Part shown: one piece after another, positions 47,802-60,584 of the stretch
Layout: each line of letters begins with the position of its first letter
How positions within the stretch are numbered: the stretch's first letter is position 1
Source of the DNA: Lonicera japonica
Taxonomy: Eukaryota > Streptophyta > Magnoliopsida > Dipsacales > Caprifoliaceae
DNA length: 64,000 nt
Direction of reading: 5' to 3'
Assembly (NCBI GenBank): GCA_021464415.1
Contig: CM038468.1
Location: 29,252,969 to 29,316,968, forward strand
Made by a program: the position numbers and the translations under genes
Notes under the pieces: generated by a model
Databases searched by the model: none
Told to the model about the DNA's origin: nothing
Seen by the model: only the letters and a program-made list of their open reading frames with translations

Positions 47802-50248
47802 TGGATAAGACCAACAACACCCCTTGCCATTCCACCACTTGAATTTACTATGCATGGCCTCCTTTTGTCCGGGTAAACCAACTTCTGCGTCGATAGCAAA
47901 ACAGAGCACGTACGAGAAGTGAGTTCTTGCCCATGTCAGTCTCTGCTGTTCCCTCGCAAAAGACAAATGTAGCCTCTCCCGCCACCCATCCCTCTCATTG
48001 TTTAGATAAACTAGTGGATGCCTAAATGTGTTTTTATATGTGTGCGTGGAGTAGAGAGGGTGGGTTAGGGTTGCAGGGGTGGTGGGACTGGGTTGCAAGG
48101 GTGGGTCAGTGTGACAAAGTTGCAGATGCAAGGGAGAGAGGAATATATGTTACATATATATATATATATATATTAATGCCATTTAATGGTGAGGGAGAAT
48201 TGGTGGTATGTAAATACAATGTCATGATCTAGCTAACTGATTTATACAACTCAAACTGAAAGGGTGGAAGCCAAGTTTAACCCATGATCTTTAAAATGAA
48301 ATTAAGTGTCTTAACCATTAGGCCTCTACTGGTCCTAAGCAATGTCTCACGTGAAGCGAGCACAAACGATCAGCAAGTATTGGGCTGGTACGCAAAGAGA
48401 GGGCAGTCTCTCCTAACAGCTATAAAAAAAGGCTTTATTAGAGGACCAACATTCTCTATGAGCAGGAGCTTGAACAGGACTCTTTCTTCCTCATAAGCTT
48501 CCGTGGATTAATAAATGGCTGCAAATAGCTTTCTTTAAGACAAAAAGGAGATTCAATGGTATTAGTTGATGGATGGCTCCTTAGGTTCGTTACACGTCAA
48601 CAAACTCATGCACACCCCTCAGCCCGGGGAATATCTCTCAAATGCACATTAAGAAGAAGTCAAAAATCCTTTCCCACCCGCTTGCAACATATGGCTGAAT
48701 GTACGAGGGAACGTTGACAGACATCACTCTTTACGCTAGCTCGTTAATGCGACGGGAGTAGATTAGGTAAGAAATATGAGCAGAGAATTCCTTCCCGGCC
48801 TTTATAGTAGCAGTTAGCCATGTATAACGTCCTTAACTAACTGATAGAATTTTAAGAAAGGAAGGGTGCAAGAAGCCTTAAACTAGCGATATCTTAAATG
48901 ATAAATTAGAGACCTCAACAATTCAAATGCAGATTACAGACTTGACTGGCGCAGTTTTACTAGTTGCTGGCCACCTACAAGAACAAGCCAAGCGATGATG
49001 TACACTGTCGCAGCATGAAGCATTTTGGCCAGAAAGAACTCCTTAATGCTGTTATTGTAACGAGAAACTATAGAAGGGATTCATTTATGAGCTCAAATTT
49101 TTCTTCTTCTTTTTTTCTTCCTAAAACAGAGCCTTTTTGTCATTGACAAGGAGAGTTTCATCTTCTTGGCACCAGAGCCAAATTTTGATAGACGCGGTCT
49201 CGTATCAACACTCAACCACAAATGCTACGCGTGCGATTAACAGGGCCGCTTCATGGTCCCAAGAAGCACGGAATGATTTGACTAAAAAAGAAACCAGGCT
49301 GGTGCGACTGTATGATAATCAAAGATATCAGATACATCAATCCAAGGATTAATGAGAGCTTCAAATAAGTTGCTTCACTCCTTTTAGTTTCCTTTTAGGT
49401 TATGGGAGGGTTTTTTGGGTTTTAATTTGATTTGCTTGTGTTCCCTTCATAATTAGTTTCCTAAATAGGATTAGTTTCCCCTAAAAAGTGTGTAATATTT
49501 ATGTGTAAGAGCTTCCGCAGACCCTAGATTACATCAGAGAATCTCATCCAAGATTCAAGAAATAAACATCCCAATCCACTTCTCACAAAAATCCATGCAA
49601 CCTAAAATGGTCATAAGCATTCTTGATATCTAACCTGAAGAATATAGTAGACAAGTTTAAGGCTTTTACCTCAAAGACGATCAAGGAAACGAGGAATACA
49701 ATCAGTAAAGAAATGAAATTATGACCCCAACGCTGCCATTAACAACAGAACTCCAGTGGTGGACAAAAGAGTTCAATACAACTGTGACCACACGTTCGAA
49801 CATCCAGTATAATATGACTGGTACTATTCTCAAAATATGAGCTGAACTCAAAAGACGGGTAGACAAAATAAAAGTCTAAATTAATTCGACTTTCTTTCCC
49901 AGGTCAATGAACATCTTTTCCCCATTTTTCTTATTATTTTCCTTCTCTAAATAGTATAACGAAAAAAGGTAAAAGAAGGATGATTTGTACTCAGCATTAC
50001 TCTTTAAATGGAAGAAAGCATTATCCATTATTGACAAAAATCTACACAGCTAAAGCTAAAAAATAAAGAGTTCAAAACTGAACTCAAACTACACGAATCA
50101 ATATATATAAGTGCATAGAAATATTTATTTTTTAATTGTTTTTGTAATAACAAATCTCTTACCTTTACACTTAAACCACCACTGCATTTCTGCGTAAGCT
50201 CTTCAGACATCAAAAAGCTGGGAAAAAACCTGTAGTGCAGAAATGCAA
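47802..50248. other. Between the left-copy element and the trihelix gene
   Basis: Includes a (TA)n tract at 48155-48172 and a G-rich stretch at 48055-48110. No gene was recognised. The 3' end of the trihelix transcript must lie here: TTTATT at 50124-50129 is AATAAA on the minus strand, about 120 bp after the stop. The right duplicate block has no matching 2.4-kb stretch, so most of this was inserted here or lost there. Confidence 0.4.
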
Positions 50249-51562
50249 TCATCCATCAACAATAAATTGATCATCTTGACTATCTCCATCAACCCGAGTA
50301 TCCTCATGAACAATACCATTCACATGGTGCAAATTTTGCATCATTTGAGAAAGATAATGGTTGCTAGCTCCAGTGTGATCGGCCAGCCCAGTTGGATGCC
50401 CGGTCCATTGAGAAACAATCCCAAGCAACTGACTTGTAAGGTTCTGTTGCTCGTGAAGGATCCGAGTCTGAATCTGTCCCATTTCGGCTCGGTGCTGAGT
50501 CAGCATCTCATCGATCCTCTTCTTCCATTCGCATCTCCTCCGGTTCATCCTCTCCTCCCACTCCCTCTCATACATCAACTCTTCTTCTCTCCTCCTCCTT
50601 TCTCTCTCCTCACTCTCTTTCTCCATCGCTTCCCATTCCCGAAACCTCTGTCTCCTCAACTTCTCCCTCGTTTTCTCCCTCTCTTCCCTCTCCTTTTCCC
50701 ATTCCTCCTGTTTATTCTCACGTTCTTGCTCGTTTTCTGCTCGGAGATTATCTCTCCTCTGCTTCTCATTCTCTCTCTCCACCTCACGTTGCTCAAACCG
50801 TGTCTCCATTTCCCTCAAATGCCTCAACTGGTTTGCAAGAAATCCCCACGCCCGCTTCTCCATTCCCTTCAAAACCTTCCTCTTCTTCCTCGTATCTGAC
50901 CCCATCGGCTCAATATCTTCATAAACAAATCCATTTTCCCCATGCTCCTTCAAATTAGGGTTATTATTATCATTACCATTATAGTTCTCTTCCCCTTCCT
51001 CTGCATCATAATCAAACCCCAAACCCATAACCCCATTCCCAACGCCATCAATCCCGGCCGCAAAATCACCATCCCCCGCTTCACCCAAATGCCCAAATTG
51101 CACAATATCCACCCCGTGACTACTCCCATCAAACCCTCCACCGTTTTCATTATTACCAACTGCCATCGAATCATTACTATTATACAAAAGCGCCACATCC
51201 CCAAAAACCTCCTTGTACCTCAAAAAATTCGACCAATGCGTAAGCCCCTCAACCCAATCAAACTCCTCCCCACCCGAATCGCCAACCGACTCCGACTTCT
51301 TAATCTTTTGCTTCACCAGCGAGTACTGGTGCCTCATGTTCTGAACTTTCGTTGACACATCCTTCCAACTCCATTGCCACGGGTAAGTAATCGGGTCCCG
51401 AACATGGTGCATATTATTCACATACAAGGCAATGGGTCTGTATTTTTTCTCTCGGGTTTTCATTTTCGCTAAAGTTCCATCACAAACCATCTCTCCGTAC
51501 TTATCTATCAAAGTCCTCTCCTCTGCCTCAGTCCATTTCTTCCTTCTTGGTTGAGGCATCAT
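50249..51562 (-). CDS. Trihelix (GT/SANT-like) transcription factor, intact
   Basis: Nuclear DNA-binding protein of 437 residues, single coding exon. Residues 8-88 form a trihelix/MYB-SANT-like domain (RRKKWTEAEERTLIDKYGEM ... WQWSWKDVSTKVQNMRHQY). Residues 130-220 are rich in Gly, Asp and Asn and probably disordered. A basic patch TRKKRKVLKG (224-233) is a likely nuclear localisation signal. Residues about 245-375 are an Arg/Glu-rich coiled coil, then a Gln/His-rich tail to 437. The start MMPQPRR is supported because the relic at 60801 begins the same way (MMPPPRR). A 5'UTR intron is likely: donor GT at 51752-51751, read on the minus strand after CTCTCAAAG, acceptor a few bases before the ATG. 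Its 3' end faces the DUF247 relic. Confidence 0.92.
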   Translation of the reverse strand: MMPQPRRKKWTEAEERTLIDKYGEMVCDGTLAKMKTREKKYRPIALYVNNMHHVRDPITYPWQWSWKDVSTKVQNMRHQYSLVKQKIKKSESVGDSGGEEFDWVEGLTHWSNFLRYKEVFGDVALLYNSNDSMAVGNNENGGGFDGSSHGVDIVQFGHLGEAGDGDFAAGIDGVGNGVMGLGFDYDAEEGEENYNGNDNNNPNLKEHGENGFVYEDIEPMGSDTRKKRKVLKGMEKRAWGFLANQLRHLREMETRFEQREVERENEKQRRDNLRAENEQERENKQEEWEKEREEREKTREKLRRQRFREWEAMEKESEERERRRREEELMYEREWEERMNRRRCEWKKRIDEMLTQHRAEMGQIQTRILHEQQNLTSQLLGIVSQWTGHPTGLADHTGASNHYLSQMMQNLHHVNGIVHEDTRVDGDSQDDQFIVDG

Positions 51563-51795
51563 TCATTAACTACAACTACAGCTACAATTACAGCTTCTAT
51601 ATACATTCAATAGCTAACAATCATGTATATATATACACCTTACAAGAAACTGATTTGGAATTCATAAAACCAAGATCAAGAATTCACTTCATGTATGTAC
51701 GATTGCACATGTAATTATGTATACAGATGAAGAAGACGTAGCAATTACTGACCTTTGAGAGGGAAATTTGAGGAAATCGTTGATGGGTTTTCTAG
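51563..51795 (-). promoter_or_regulatory. Trihelix 5'UTR with intron
   Basis: On the minus strand, tccctctcaaag is followed by gtcagtaattgctacg (donor). An AG-ended stretch (gtagttgtag) precedes ttaatgaatgATG. The same sequence, inverted, lies at 60585-60800 in front of the trihelix relic, so it was part of the duplicated block. Confidence 0.55.
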
Positions 51796-52967
51796 GGTTT
51801 TGAGTGTGTGATTTGGGGGTGGTCGATTTTTTAGAGTTTTAGTGATTTAGAGAGAGAATTAATGGGTAAATTGAGGGGAAAAGTGGAGGAATTGTTAGAG
51901 ATAAAGTGGAATTAGAAAAATGTGGAAGCCAATTGAGAAGCAGTGTAACAAATGCCGTCTTTAGGTTTTTCACTGTAGGCAGATAATTTTCCGGTAATCT
52001 GCAGCAAAAATATAGGTAATACGGACAAAATGAATTTCAAGGTCCGGTGGGTAAATTACGTAATTGTCCTTCGTCTTTCTTTTTTTAATTTTGGTGTTAA
52101 CATTGGCACTCCAATTAGGGGCAGATGTTGCTTGCGCCAAATTCTAAAATTGAACAATCGAATTGTATTGGTCTAAAGCGAATTAAAAAAAACAAAAGTG
52201 AAACAAAGAAACCGAATTGAAATTGAATAAGTTTGGTTTGGTTTGGTTTTTATATCAAATATATTAAGTTAATATTTTTTTTAGTTTTCTTTCAGATATA
52301 TTAAGTTACATTTTTTTTAAAAATTTTTAACAAATATAATATAAAATATAAATTTTCTATTTGTCTTTGACTTGGCCATCTTTCAATATAATTTTTTTTC
52401 CTTTAATAAACTTTATAATCTTGTTAAAGTAGGTCGAGTTGAATTTTTCAATAAAAAAAATTTCTCTTCTTGGATCATATTTGGGTCAAGATTATAAATA
52501 CGCAAATCGAGTTCAATTTTGGCCAAATATGCAGACATCTCTAATTTTTTTTAAAAAGGACAACCCTATTGAAAAAAATAATCTGAAAGCTAATAATATA
52601 TTACTTTAAAATATTCTCATTACTAAGAGTGTAAATGTATCTTACATATAATTTTATGATTAATTTTTTAGAATAATTTTAAAAAAAATAGAAGTTCATA
52701 AAGAAGGGTATGCAATAGTAAAATTTTGCCACATTTCTGTTCTTAATAGTTTCTTAAAAATTAGAGGTTTAAAATTAAGTATTACATCAACATTAGGAGA
52801 ACTTTTTTCCAAAATGAAGACATCGGCCATTTTCAGAACATGTCTATGTCTGTGTCCTAGGCTGGGCTAAACGAGTCCAAAGATAATAGTGGGTCTAAAT
52901 CTAACAGCAATACGATGAGCCCTTTACTTTATTTTGAGCCTAAGCCTGTATCAGTTCATGGCTACTA
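51796..52967. other. Spacer between duplicate blocks, AT-rich
   Basis: Contains the trihelix promoter at its left edge (about 51800-52100). No gene or bounded element was recognised in the rest. Confidence 0.4.

Positions 52968-53044
<77 letters not shown>
52968..53044. repeat. (AAT)n microsatellite, about 25 units, target of a retrotransposon
   Basis: Uninterrupted AAT triplets up to 53044, resuming as aataataataata at 54791. The retroelement at 53045-54790 therefore split the array. Confidence 0.9.
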
Positions 53045-53046
<2 letters not shown>

Positions 53047-54790
53047 TTGACCTGAGGTCTTAATCTTATTTTGATAATAACAATAAATCAATCATGTGTA
53101 ATTTCGGAGCATATTGTTTACTTACATTTATATGCTATTTATGCTTGTTGTTGTAAATACACATTAATTTATTGTCATCATCAAAAAGGGGGAGATTGTT
53201 GATCTAAGGTCTTAATCTTATTTTGATAATAACAATAAATCAATCATGTGTAATTTAACATGTTTCTTGATATAAATATATAGTTCATTTACTTGAAAAA
53301 TTCAAGAAAAATATGACAAGGATCACTCTTTCACTATTCGATCATTGGACAAGACAAGAATTACTCTTTTACTATTCGATCATTGGATAAGACAAGGAAA
53401 ATCAAATCTCTCAATACAAATCATGAAGCACAAAGGATCAAAAGACTATATGAAAAGTTTCTAAGAAAAAATTTCAAGTAAAGATCAATTCGAAGAAACA
53501 AATCAAAGCATTCGAAGACTCGTTAATTCAGTAATTGAGTGAGTGCTTAAGATTTATGTAAAGTTACATTATTGATCAAATCATTATAGCTCAAACGTAT
53601 TTATGCATCTTTTAAAGATTGATTCAAACAAGCTTGAAATTGAATTTATTTGAAAATCATCATTTTACAAAGACCAAGTTTCAAAATAAATTTATATTAA
53701 TTTTAAATAATCATATTTTAAGCTATAATAAAAATAGGTATCTTAGAAACATATCTTTGAGGTTAAAAAATCATTAGAATTTTATTTGGAACTAAATTGT
53801 TAAATTGCAAAAATATTTTTATTTTACATTTAAAATTCGCTTAATTTTTGCCCATTTTTTATCTAACGGTAAGATGGAGGCCTTCCTGAACCCCGATCAT
53901 TTTAAAATTTTTAAAGTAGTTAGACAACATCTCCTTGCTCTTTTGAATAAATTTTGAGCATGATCCAACGGGTCAAATTAGGATAAATTAACAAAACAAA
54001 TTTGATTTTTTTGTCAAAATTAGCTGTTAGAAAGTTTGAAAATATATACTTTGGAGGCAAAACCTTTCTTAATCATCCCCAACGGCCATATAGTTTTGCA
54101 AGCTATAAATATGAGGTCCTAGACATGTTATAACACACTTGAATCATTCTACAAACTCATTTTACATATATACAAAGTTATTCAAGTATTCAATTCATTT
54201 CATTGATCATATTCTTCATTTTTGAGCGATATAGTTTTGATCAATCTTGATAATTCTAGTTTGAGCTTCATTTGTAATATTCAAATACACTTAAGAGTTA
54301 TTGTATTGGTGTGTATCACCACAAATAATTCGTTCTTCATTTCAAAAGAGAGTTTGTCTCTTTGTAGAGCAAGATAGCATATCTTGTGAGAAGTGTAGTG
54401 TGTATAACTACATTGTGAGTGTTGTGTGCATAACAACATTTGTATTGAGATTTGATCTTCACCCGAAGAAGATTGAATAGTGAAAATTCTCGGAGAACTA
54501 ACCGAGCGCGGACGTATGGTTGAAAAACCCGAACTGTGAGGACAAAAAGTCTTAAGCTTCAAATTGGTTCAATCTCTTTAACTCAAGCTCTCTTTTTATT
54601 GCTAAATTATTTATTGTATTTTGAAATTATTTATTTGCTTATCTTGGGATTGATTACTTGAAATTGATTATTTCCTTGATATTGTTGCTTAGCTAAGTTG
54701 CTTTACTTAAATATTTTGAAAAACGTTTTAATTCCACATTTAGTTTTTAAAACCCTATTCACCCCCTCTAGGGTTGTTTTCCGACCAACA
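53045..54790 (+). mobile_element. SIRE-like Ty1/copia remnant with 3' LTR
   Basis: 53045 begins tgttgacctgaggtcttaat and carries about 60 bp of LTR start. About 90 bp of internal 3' sequence ends in the polypurine tract aaaaagggggaga (53183-53195). The full 3' LTR then runs 53197-54790 (1594 bp), starting TGTTGATC and ending CCGACCAACA. Flanks are aataa on both sides (53040-53044 and 54791-54795). The rest of the 5' LTR and all of gag-pol are deleted. The polypurine tract and the 'ttcaccccctctagggt' near the LTR end are typical of SIRE/Maximus-type copia elements. Confidence 0.8.
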
Positions 54791-54795
54791 AATAA

Positions 54796-55855
54796 TAATA
54801 ATAATTTCATTGAAAAGATAAAAAAAAACCTTAATTTTAAAATTGTCAATGTTGTTATTCTTCTCTTAAAACTCGTGCAGGGCTATAAACCCCAAATTTA
54901 CCAGAACCCTCATCTCTCCCCCCCCTCTCTCTCTCTCTCATGACTCTCTCAAAACATTCTTTGTTCTTCATGTACTTGAAAGTAATAACCAATGCCCAAC
55001 TCTGCTAAATGATGTATCAATAAATTAGTATATTGTAACCCACTAATTTATACTTTAAAGAGCATATTTTATCACAATTTTTGTAATTTTGAGTGTTTTT
55101 CAGGTGCCAAAAATAATTGGAGAAAATCGTATTTTAAATGAAGCGATTCGGAGTAAAAATAGAGAAGATACGAATAAAATAAGTTATTGTGGAAAATAGG
55201 AGAGCACAAAAGCATTCATTTAACAGGAGATTTATCAATAGCCTATGTGGGAGCCAGCCAACCGTGCGCAGCCTTCCGTTTCTCCTCCTCTGATTTTGAT
55301 TTAATCTTTTATTTTATTCTTTAGCAGTATTTCAAGCACTTAATACTTGTTCGATATTAATTTTAGATCTTTTTTATTTTCGATTATTTTCTCCCATTCA
55401 AGTAAATAATATGTGAAATAATTATTCATTCACTTAAATTAGTGTTCTTTGTTCATGTTTTCTCCGTATGGTCAATTAGATCTTTTGGATGAGATTTATC
55501 GAACTAATATGTTTGCTTGTTATTATAGAAAAATTTGGGTAATGTTGTTTTCACCCATAAAATTATTCTTTTCATGCCGACTAATTTTTAAAATTTGACA
55601 TATAAACGTAAACTTTACTAACCAAACAATCCCTTATTTAATTTTTCAATTATCTCCATTTACCCACTTCTTCTTTGTACTCCTCTCAAATACTGATTCC
55701 TTGGGATTGATCATCTTTTTTTATTTTTTCAAGAACTCTGAACAATTAAATCACCTTTCTAAAATTAATTTCACCTTTAAAACTCACAATCCTAGAATTT
55801 TCTGTTTTTGATAAGTAAATTAGGGTGAAAAAATGGAGTAATGGATGAAATTGAG
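54796..55855. other. Intergenic, CT-rich patch, no gene
   Basis: A (CT)n patch at 54917-54940 and AT-rich DNA. Nothing coding recognised. Confidence 0.4.
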
Positions 55856-56070
55856 TCTAGCAAAAAATTGGAAGCCATGGCTTTTCAAGCGTAGATTGCC
55901 CTTAGTTTTAAAACTTTGACGATATATGCTATATACATATATATATATATATATGCTTGTGTATCTAGCCAAAAATTGGAAGCCATGTCTTTTCAAACAA
56001 GGATTGCCCTGAGTTTTAAAACTCTCACAGTGTATACTATATACATACATATATATATATATATATATTA
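55856..56070. repeat. 108-bp tandem duplication ending in (TA)n
   Basis: tctagc(c)aaaaattggaagcc begins at 55856 and 55964. Both units continue through 'cttttcaa', 'gattgccct', 'gttttaaaact' and an ATATA run. Confidence 0.8.
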
Positions 56071-57624
56071 TATTTGTATCTGTGTGTCCTTATTTGTGTA
56101 CCCTATTTTGGTTTATTAACTTCTACAAATTAATCTAATCAAATTCACTTACTCATTGTAAATGAAATTATGCATTCTACATCACACCATAGATTGCGTT
56201 TAGAGGTGAAAATCCGGCGTTGATGTTTCATTAGCCGTCGTGTTTTGGAGTAGAGAGTTTGCCGGAGTGTAGTTACAGGTCCACATTTCGTTTCTCCTAC
56301 GAAGACGGTTCAAAGTTTGGCCGACACCAGTGATGCAAAACTAGAGAGATATATTAATGGAGAGAGAAAGAAAGTATTGTTTGGCAATTGAGAAATAAAT
56401 GAGGTGAGTTAACGGTATTTGAAAAAATTTGATGGGGTGAGTTTCAAGTATTTTTAATTGGGGTGAGAAGAATAATTTCGTGGGTGTATTTAAGAACACC
56501 CAAAAATTTAGCTTCATAAATATTTGCAGCTTCTATGTCATAGTATGTTTGGTTAGTTTGAGACATATTATTTCTTTGACTTTTTTTGATTAATTATTGC
56601 ATTTATCTTCTTGTTTGGTTTTCTTGTAATAATTATTTGAATTGGTTTGAAATTATTTTCATTGATTTAATTTCAAATTTAATTGTATATTTATTTTCTT
56701 GTATTTATTTTTAAGGATGATAGTATTAGAATTCAACTTAATTAACTAAAATAATACAATAATACAATAATTAATATTTTATCCATAATTAAAATTTATC
56801 CTCTAAACCAATTAATTTCAACAAGTGTCCTTTACTAAAAAAAGAGGGTGGCATTCATCTTTTAAAATAAACACTTTCTTTAATTCTATTTTTTTTTCAA
56901 TCTTTGTCATTTTTATTTTATTATCAACCAAATGTATATAGAAAAGTAAGTTTCTTTTTTCGTTCACTTTTTTTGAGAATCACTTTCTCTCATAACATTT
57001 TTAACGATCAAATAAACTCTAATTACTTTCACGTGAATATATTTATCTTACATAAAAGTGAGCTTTTGATTAGGACCGCCCAATACGGGGGGGTCGGCTT
57101 TTAGAATAATTTTGAGGGCCCTCAATTTAGAATTTATGCTTATACACACCCGTAAACATTTTAGAATTCAAACATTAATACTTTCAAAATTATAATTATT
57201 TCCTACAACAAATTGGTTGGAATATCTTAATGCTTCGAAGGATGTACAAATTTTAATTATGGTCCAAATTATTTTTCAAAAGTTTTGGTATATTAAGGTC
57301 ACATTTTATTTCAAAAGGGGTCCTAGTATTGTTAAATGCATTTATATATTCATACCCCAAAAAAGTTACTAATTTATTTAAAAGTTTCCTATTAATAACT
57401 AAAAGGCATGTTTTCTAGTTGTGCTTTTTATATATACAACATAATAAGATAATTGAAACTCAAAGTCAAATAATAATAATAATAATAACAACAATAATAA
57501 TTCCTGCAGCGGTAACAATAAAGACGGATTGTATTTAAAACTTTAAGGTTGTGTTTTTTCCATAAAATTTTGAAATCATGATTTGATAAATCATAAGATT
57601 TTGAAATATGTGATTTTAAAATCT
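56071..57624. other. Intergenic, no gene
   Basis: Short open frames only. An AAT/AAC repeat lies at 57467-57502. Confidence 0.4.
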
Positions 57625-59880
57625 CATGACTTTCAATTTAAGTGTTCTTTTAAAAAATTTATAAAATTTCTTAAGTATTTCATAAATTATCAAAATATAG
57701 TAATACAAGTTGAGATTGAGTACAATTCTTATCCATTTACACGTTTTAGTTATAGTGAGAAAGTCTTAGTGACCAATATCGAAGGAGATATAAAATTAAA
57801 ATAAGATTCAAACACTCTAATTCAGTGCGAGATTTCAAAATCCCAACTTTTTTAGCATATTACATCATGATCTTCAATTTAGGTCTTCTTTTAAAAAAAA
57901 TTAGAAACTCTTATAAGTATTCTATAAATTATCAAAATATAATATAATAATGTAAGTGAGTTTGAGTAGATTATTATCCATTTACGTGTTTTAGTTTGAG
58001 AGAGAAAGTCTTAATGACCAATAATAAAAGAGAGATATGATTAAAAAAACGATCATATTCAAACTCTCTAATTCAACGCAAGATTTCAAAAGGAAAAATA
58101 ATTATCTAAAAGACTATTAGTTTTATTAAAACTTATAATTAATTATTAGCCACATATTCAATTAAGAATAAACATTACCAAATTTCAACCCATCTTTGTC
58201 ATTATTAACCTTTTAACCCATGCAAAATAGTAAATTCCCTATATTTTAAGTAATTATTTCTTATTCTTTCATTAATCAATTAAATTAGTAATTTTGACTA
58301 AAAAATTAAAATTAAACATAACATATTGATCGAGTATATTTTTAAAATATTTCAAATTAAGAATTTGATATTTTTTTAGTGTATGAAATTATAAGTATTT
58401 AAATTTTTTTTATTTATAAACAATTATTGCACCTAACTTTATAAGAAAACAAGTTAAGAATTTTAGCAATTCAATTAGCCTATTTTAATAGTTTAATAGT
58501 TTTAAAGCGTTTTTTATAAATATAAAAAAAATTATTATATACTTGTGCATATCCTATTTCTAATTAGTAATGGAAAAATCTAATTTAACACTGATACAAT
58601 CGTTACATAGTTGAGTGTAAAAGTCCAATTTTTTTGGATGCCCCAAACTGAGTATCTTAATTTTAGCGTAGAATTCACTTAATCTCTTTTAATACTTTAA
58701 TAATTTTAAAGTCTCTTTATAAATATATAAAAAATATATATTATATACTGGGGCATAACCTATTTCTAATTGGTAATGGATAATCTAATTTTACGATGAT
58801 ACAAATGTTAGATGGACGGATTTGTGTCAAAGAAAAAAAAAATAGCCTTAATTTTATAATTATGAATTTAATGATAGTGGATTTTTTTTTTCCAAAATTA
58901 AACACAGAGTTTGAGATGGAGGGAATTGGCTTCTCTCCATTACTCTTTCATTCAATTTTGTTCAATGGGGTCTAGTTCAATGCCTGAACAGATGAATTTT
59001 ATCACGAAATTTGGTGGAGATGATATCTGTAATGATTATATCATTTTCACAAAATTTCATCAAAATATTTAAATCGAAAGTGGGAGAGATGATCATATAA
59101 AATTTAATGGTCGAAAATGAACATATATATCAAATTTTTATTACACCTACTTCCAATTTAAATTTTTGGATGAAAATTTGTGGATATGATATCTATCATA
59201 AGTAGATCATCTCCACAAAATTTTGCAAAATAATTCATCTGTTCAGGCCTCCAACTAAATCTCATTGGATGAAATTGGATGGAATGAGTAATGGAGATGA
59301 GTCGAGTCCGAGTAGAAGTAGGTATCCTTCTCAGATTTGTGGTTAGAAATTGTCTGTAAGTTTGTAAGTTTAAAAATTTACAGTATCTTTCATGTTAGCA
59401 ATGTCCGTTTCATAATATGCTCAAAATCCAAAATCCTACCATTTTGAGCGGATTATGATATTACATAATTCATAAGATTTCAAAACTTAATAGAATTTTA
59501 AAATATCGATTTTTTTCCAAAAAACACTAATGTATTACGTACATTATGTGATTTGCCAAATCCTATCTCAAAATCACACCAAAAAAGTTACGAGATTTCA
59601 AAAAAATCCTACCATTTTGGGCGGATTATGAAATTATGTAATTTATAAGATTTCAAAATTTAACAGAATTTTAAAATATCAATTTTATTCTAAAAGAACA
59701 CTAATGTATTACGTAAATTATTTGATTTATCAAATCCTATCTTAAAATCACACCAATAGTTATGAGATTTCAAAATTTAACGGAATTTTAAAATATCAAT
59801 ATTTATACCTAAAGAAGAATAGTGAATTAGATAAACACAAATTTGATAGAATTTTAAGATATCAAGATTTATCTCAAAAG
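57625..59880. repeat. Series of degenerate tandem duplications
   Basis: Three separate families. Units 57625-57840 and 57866-58092 share 'ttatccatttac.cgttttag', 'gaaagtctta.tgaccaat' and 'gatttcaaaa'. Units about 58467-58617 and 58675-58818 share 'cctatttctaatt.gtaatgga'. Units 59431-59603 and 59604-59766, with a partial third, share 'aaatcctaccatttt', 'taacagaattttaaaatatc' and 'actaatgtattacgta'. No open frames. A satellite-like or MITE-derived origin is possible. Confidence 0.65.
58933..59298. mobile_element. 366-bp inverted-repeat element
   Basis: The first about 70 bp (tctccattactctttcattc ... gcctgaacagatgaatt) and the last about 70 bp are inverted repeats. The inner arms also pair around the word gatgatatct. 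The target duplication could not be fixed. Confidence 0.55.
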
Positions 59881-60584
59881 AATAAATCATGAATTACGTA
59901 AATCATGTCATTTACCAAATTCTATAGGTAAATCAAATCTCAAAATCACAAGAAAAGAATATAACATAATCATGTTATTTATTAAATCTTATCTAGTAAA
60001 TCATATCTCACAGTCATACAAAAAGAACATAACCTAAATGAATTATCCATAATTTTATCCAAAGCAAGTATAACTTACAGGCTGTTTGTTTGCACATCTT
60101 AAGTTTGAATGAGACTTTAAATTTATTTGGTTGGTTTAAAAATTCAGACCTAAACATTTATTTTATCTTTTAAAAAATAAGGGCAGAATTAGCTCTTAAG
60201 TTGGAGTCTTAATTTTTAAAGAAATAAAACACTTATTTTACCTTTTTCTTTTTAAATAGTTATTTTTATAAAATAAGCGAATAAGGACAAATTTATTCCA
60301 ATAATACTTATTCAACATTTAGATGTTATTTCAAACAAACAATACAAACAAAATTTTCAGATTTCATAAATAATCTTCAATTTTCAAAAGAGACTTTTTA
60401 ACTTAATCCAAAATATCTTTTCCATTTTCTTCTTTATTTTTTTTCCCTAACAAGTAATTTACTTATGACGGGCCAGCCGCCGCCTTTCCGCCGTCGGATT
60501 AACGGAGACAACCACTGAGCTCCGGTAAAATTGCCGGAGCCCCGCGCGACCACTGCCAGAGTACCCCGAGCTCACCAAACCAGT
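59881..60584. other. Junction region with a GC-rich island
   Basis: 60470-60580 is strikingly GC-rich for this window (gccgccgcctttccgccgtc; gagccccgcgcgaccac). Homology with the left duplicate block starts only after it, at about 60585, so the island lies at the outer edge of the right block. It may be the remains of a promoter or first exon. Confidence 0.4.

Noticed and set aside
50243..50899. 218-codon plus-strand open frame, very Leu/Pro/Phe-rich
   Set aside because: It is the antisense of the Arg/Glu-rich coiled coil of the trihelix gene; the composition follows from complementing GAG/AGA codons.
50942..51355. 137-codon plus-strand open frame
   Set aside because: Antisense shadow of the trihelix N-terminal half; no domain.
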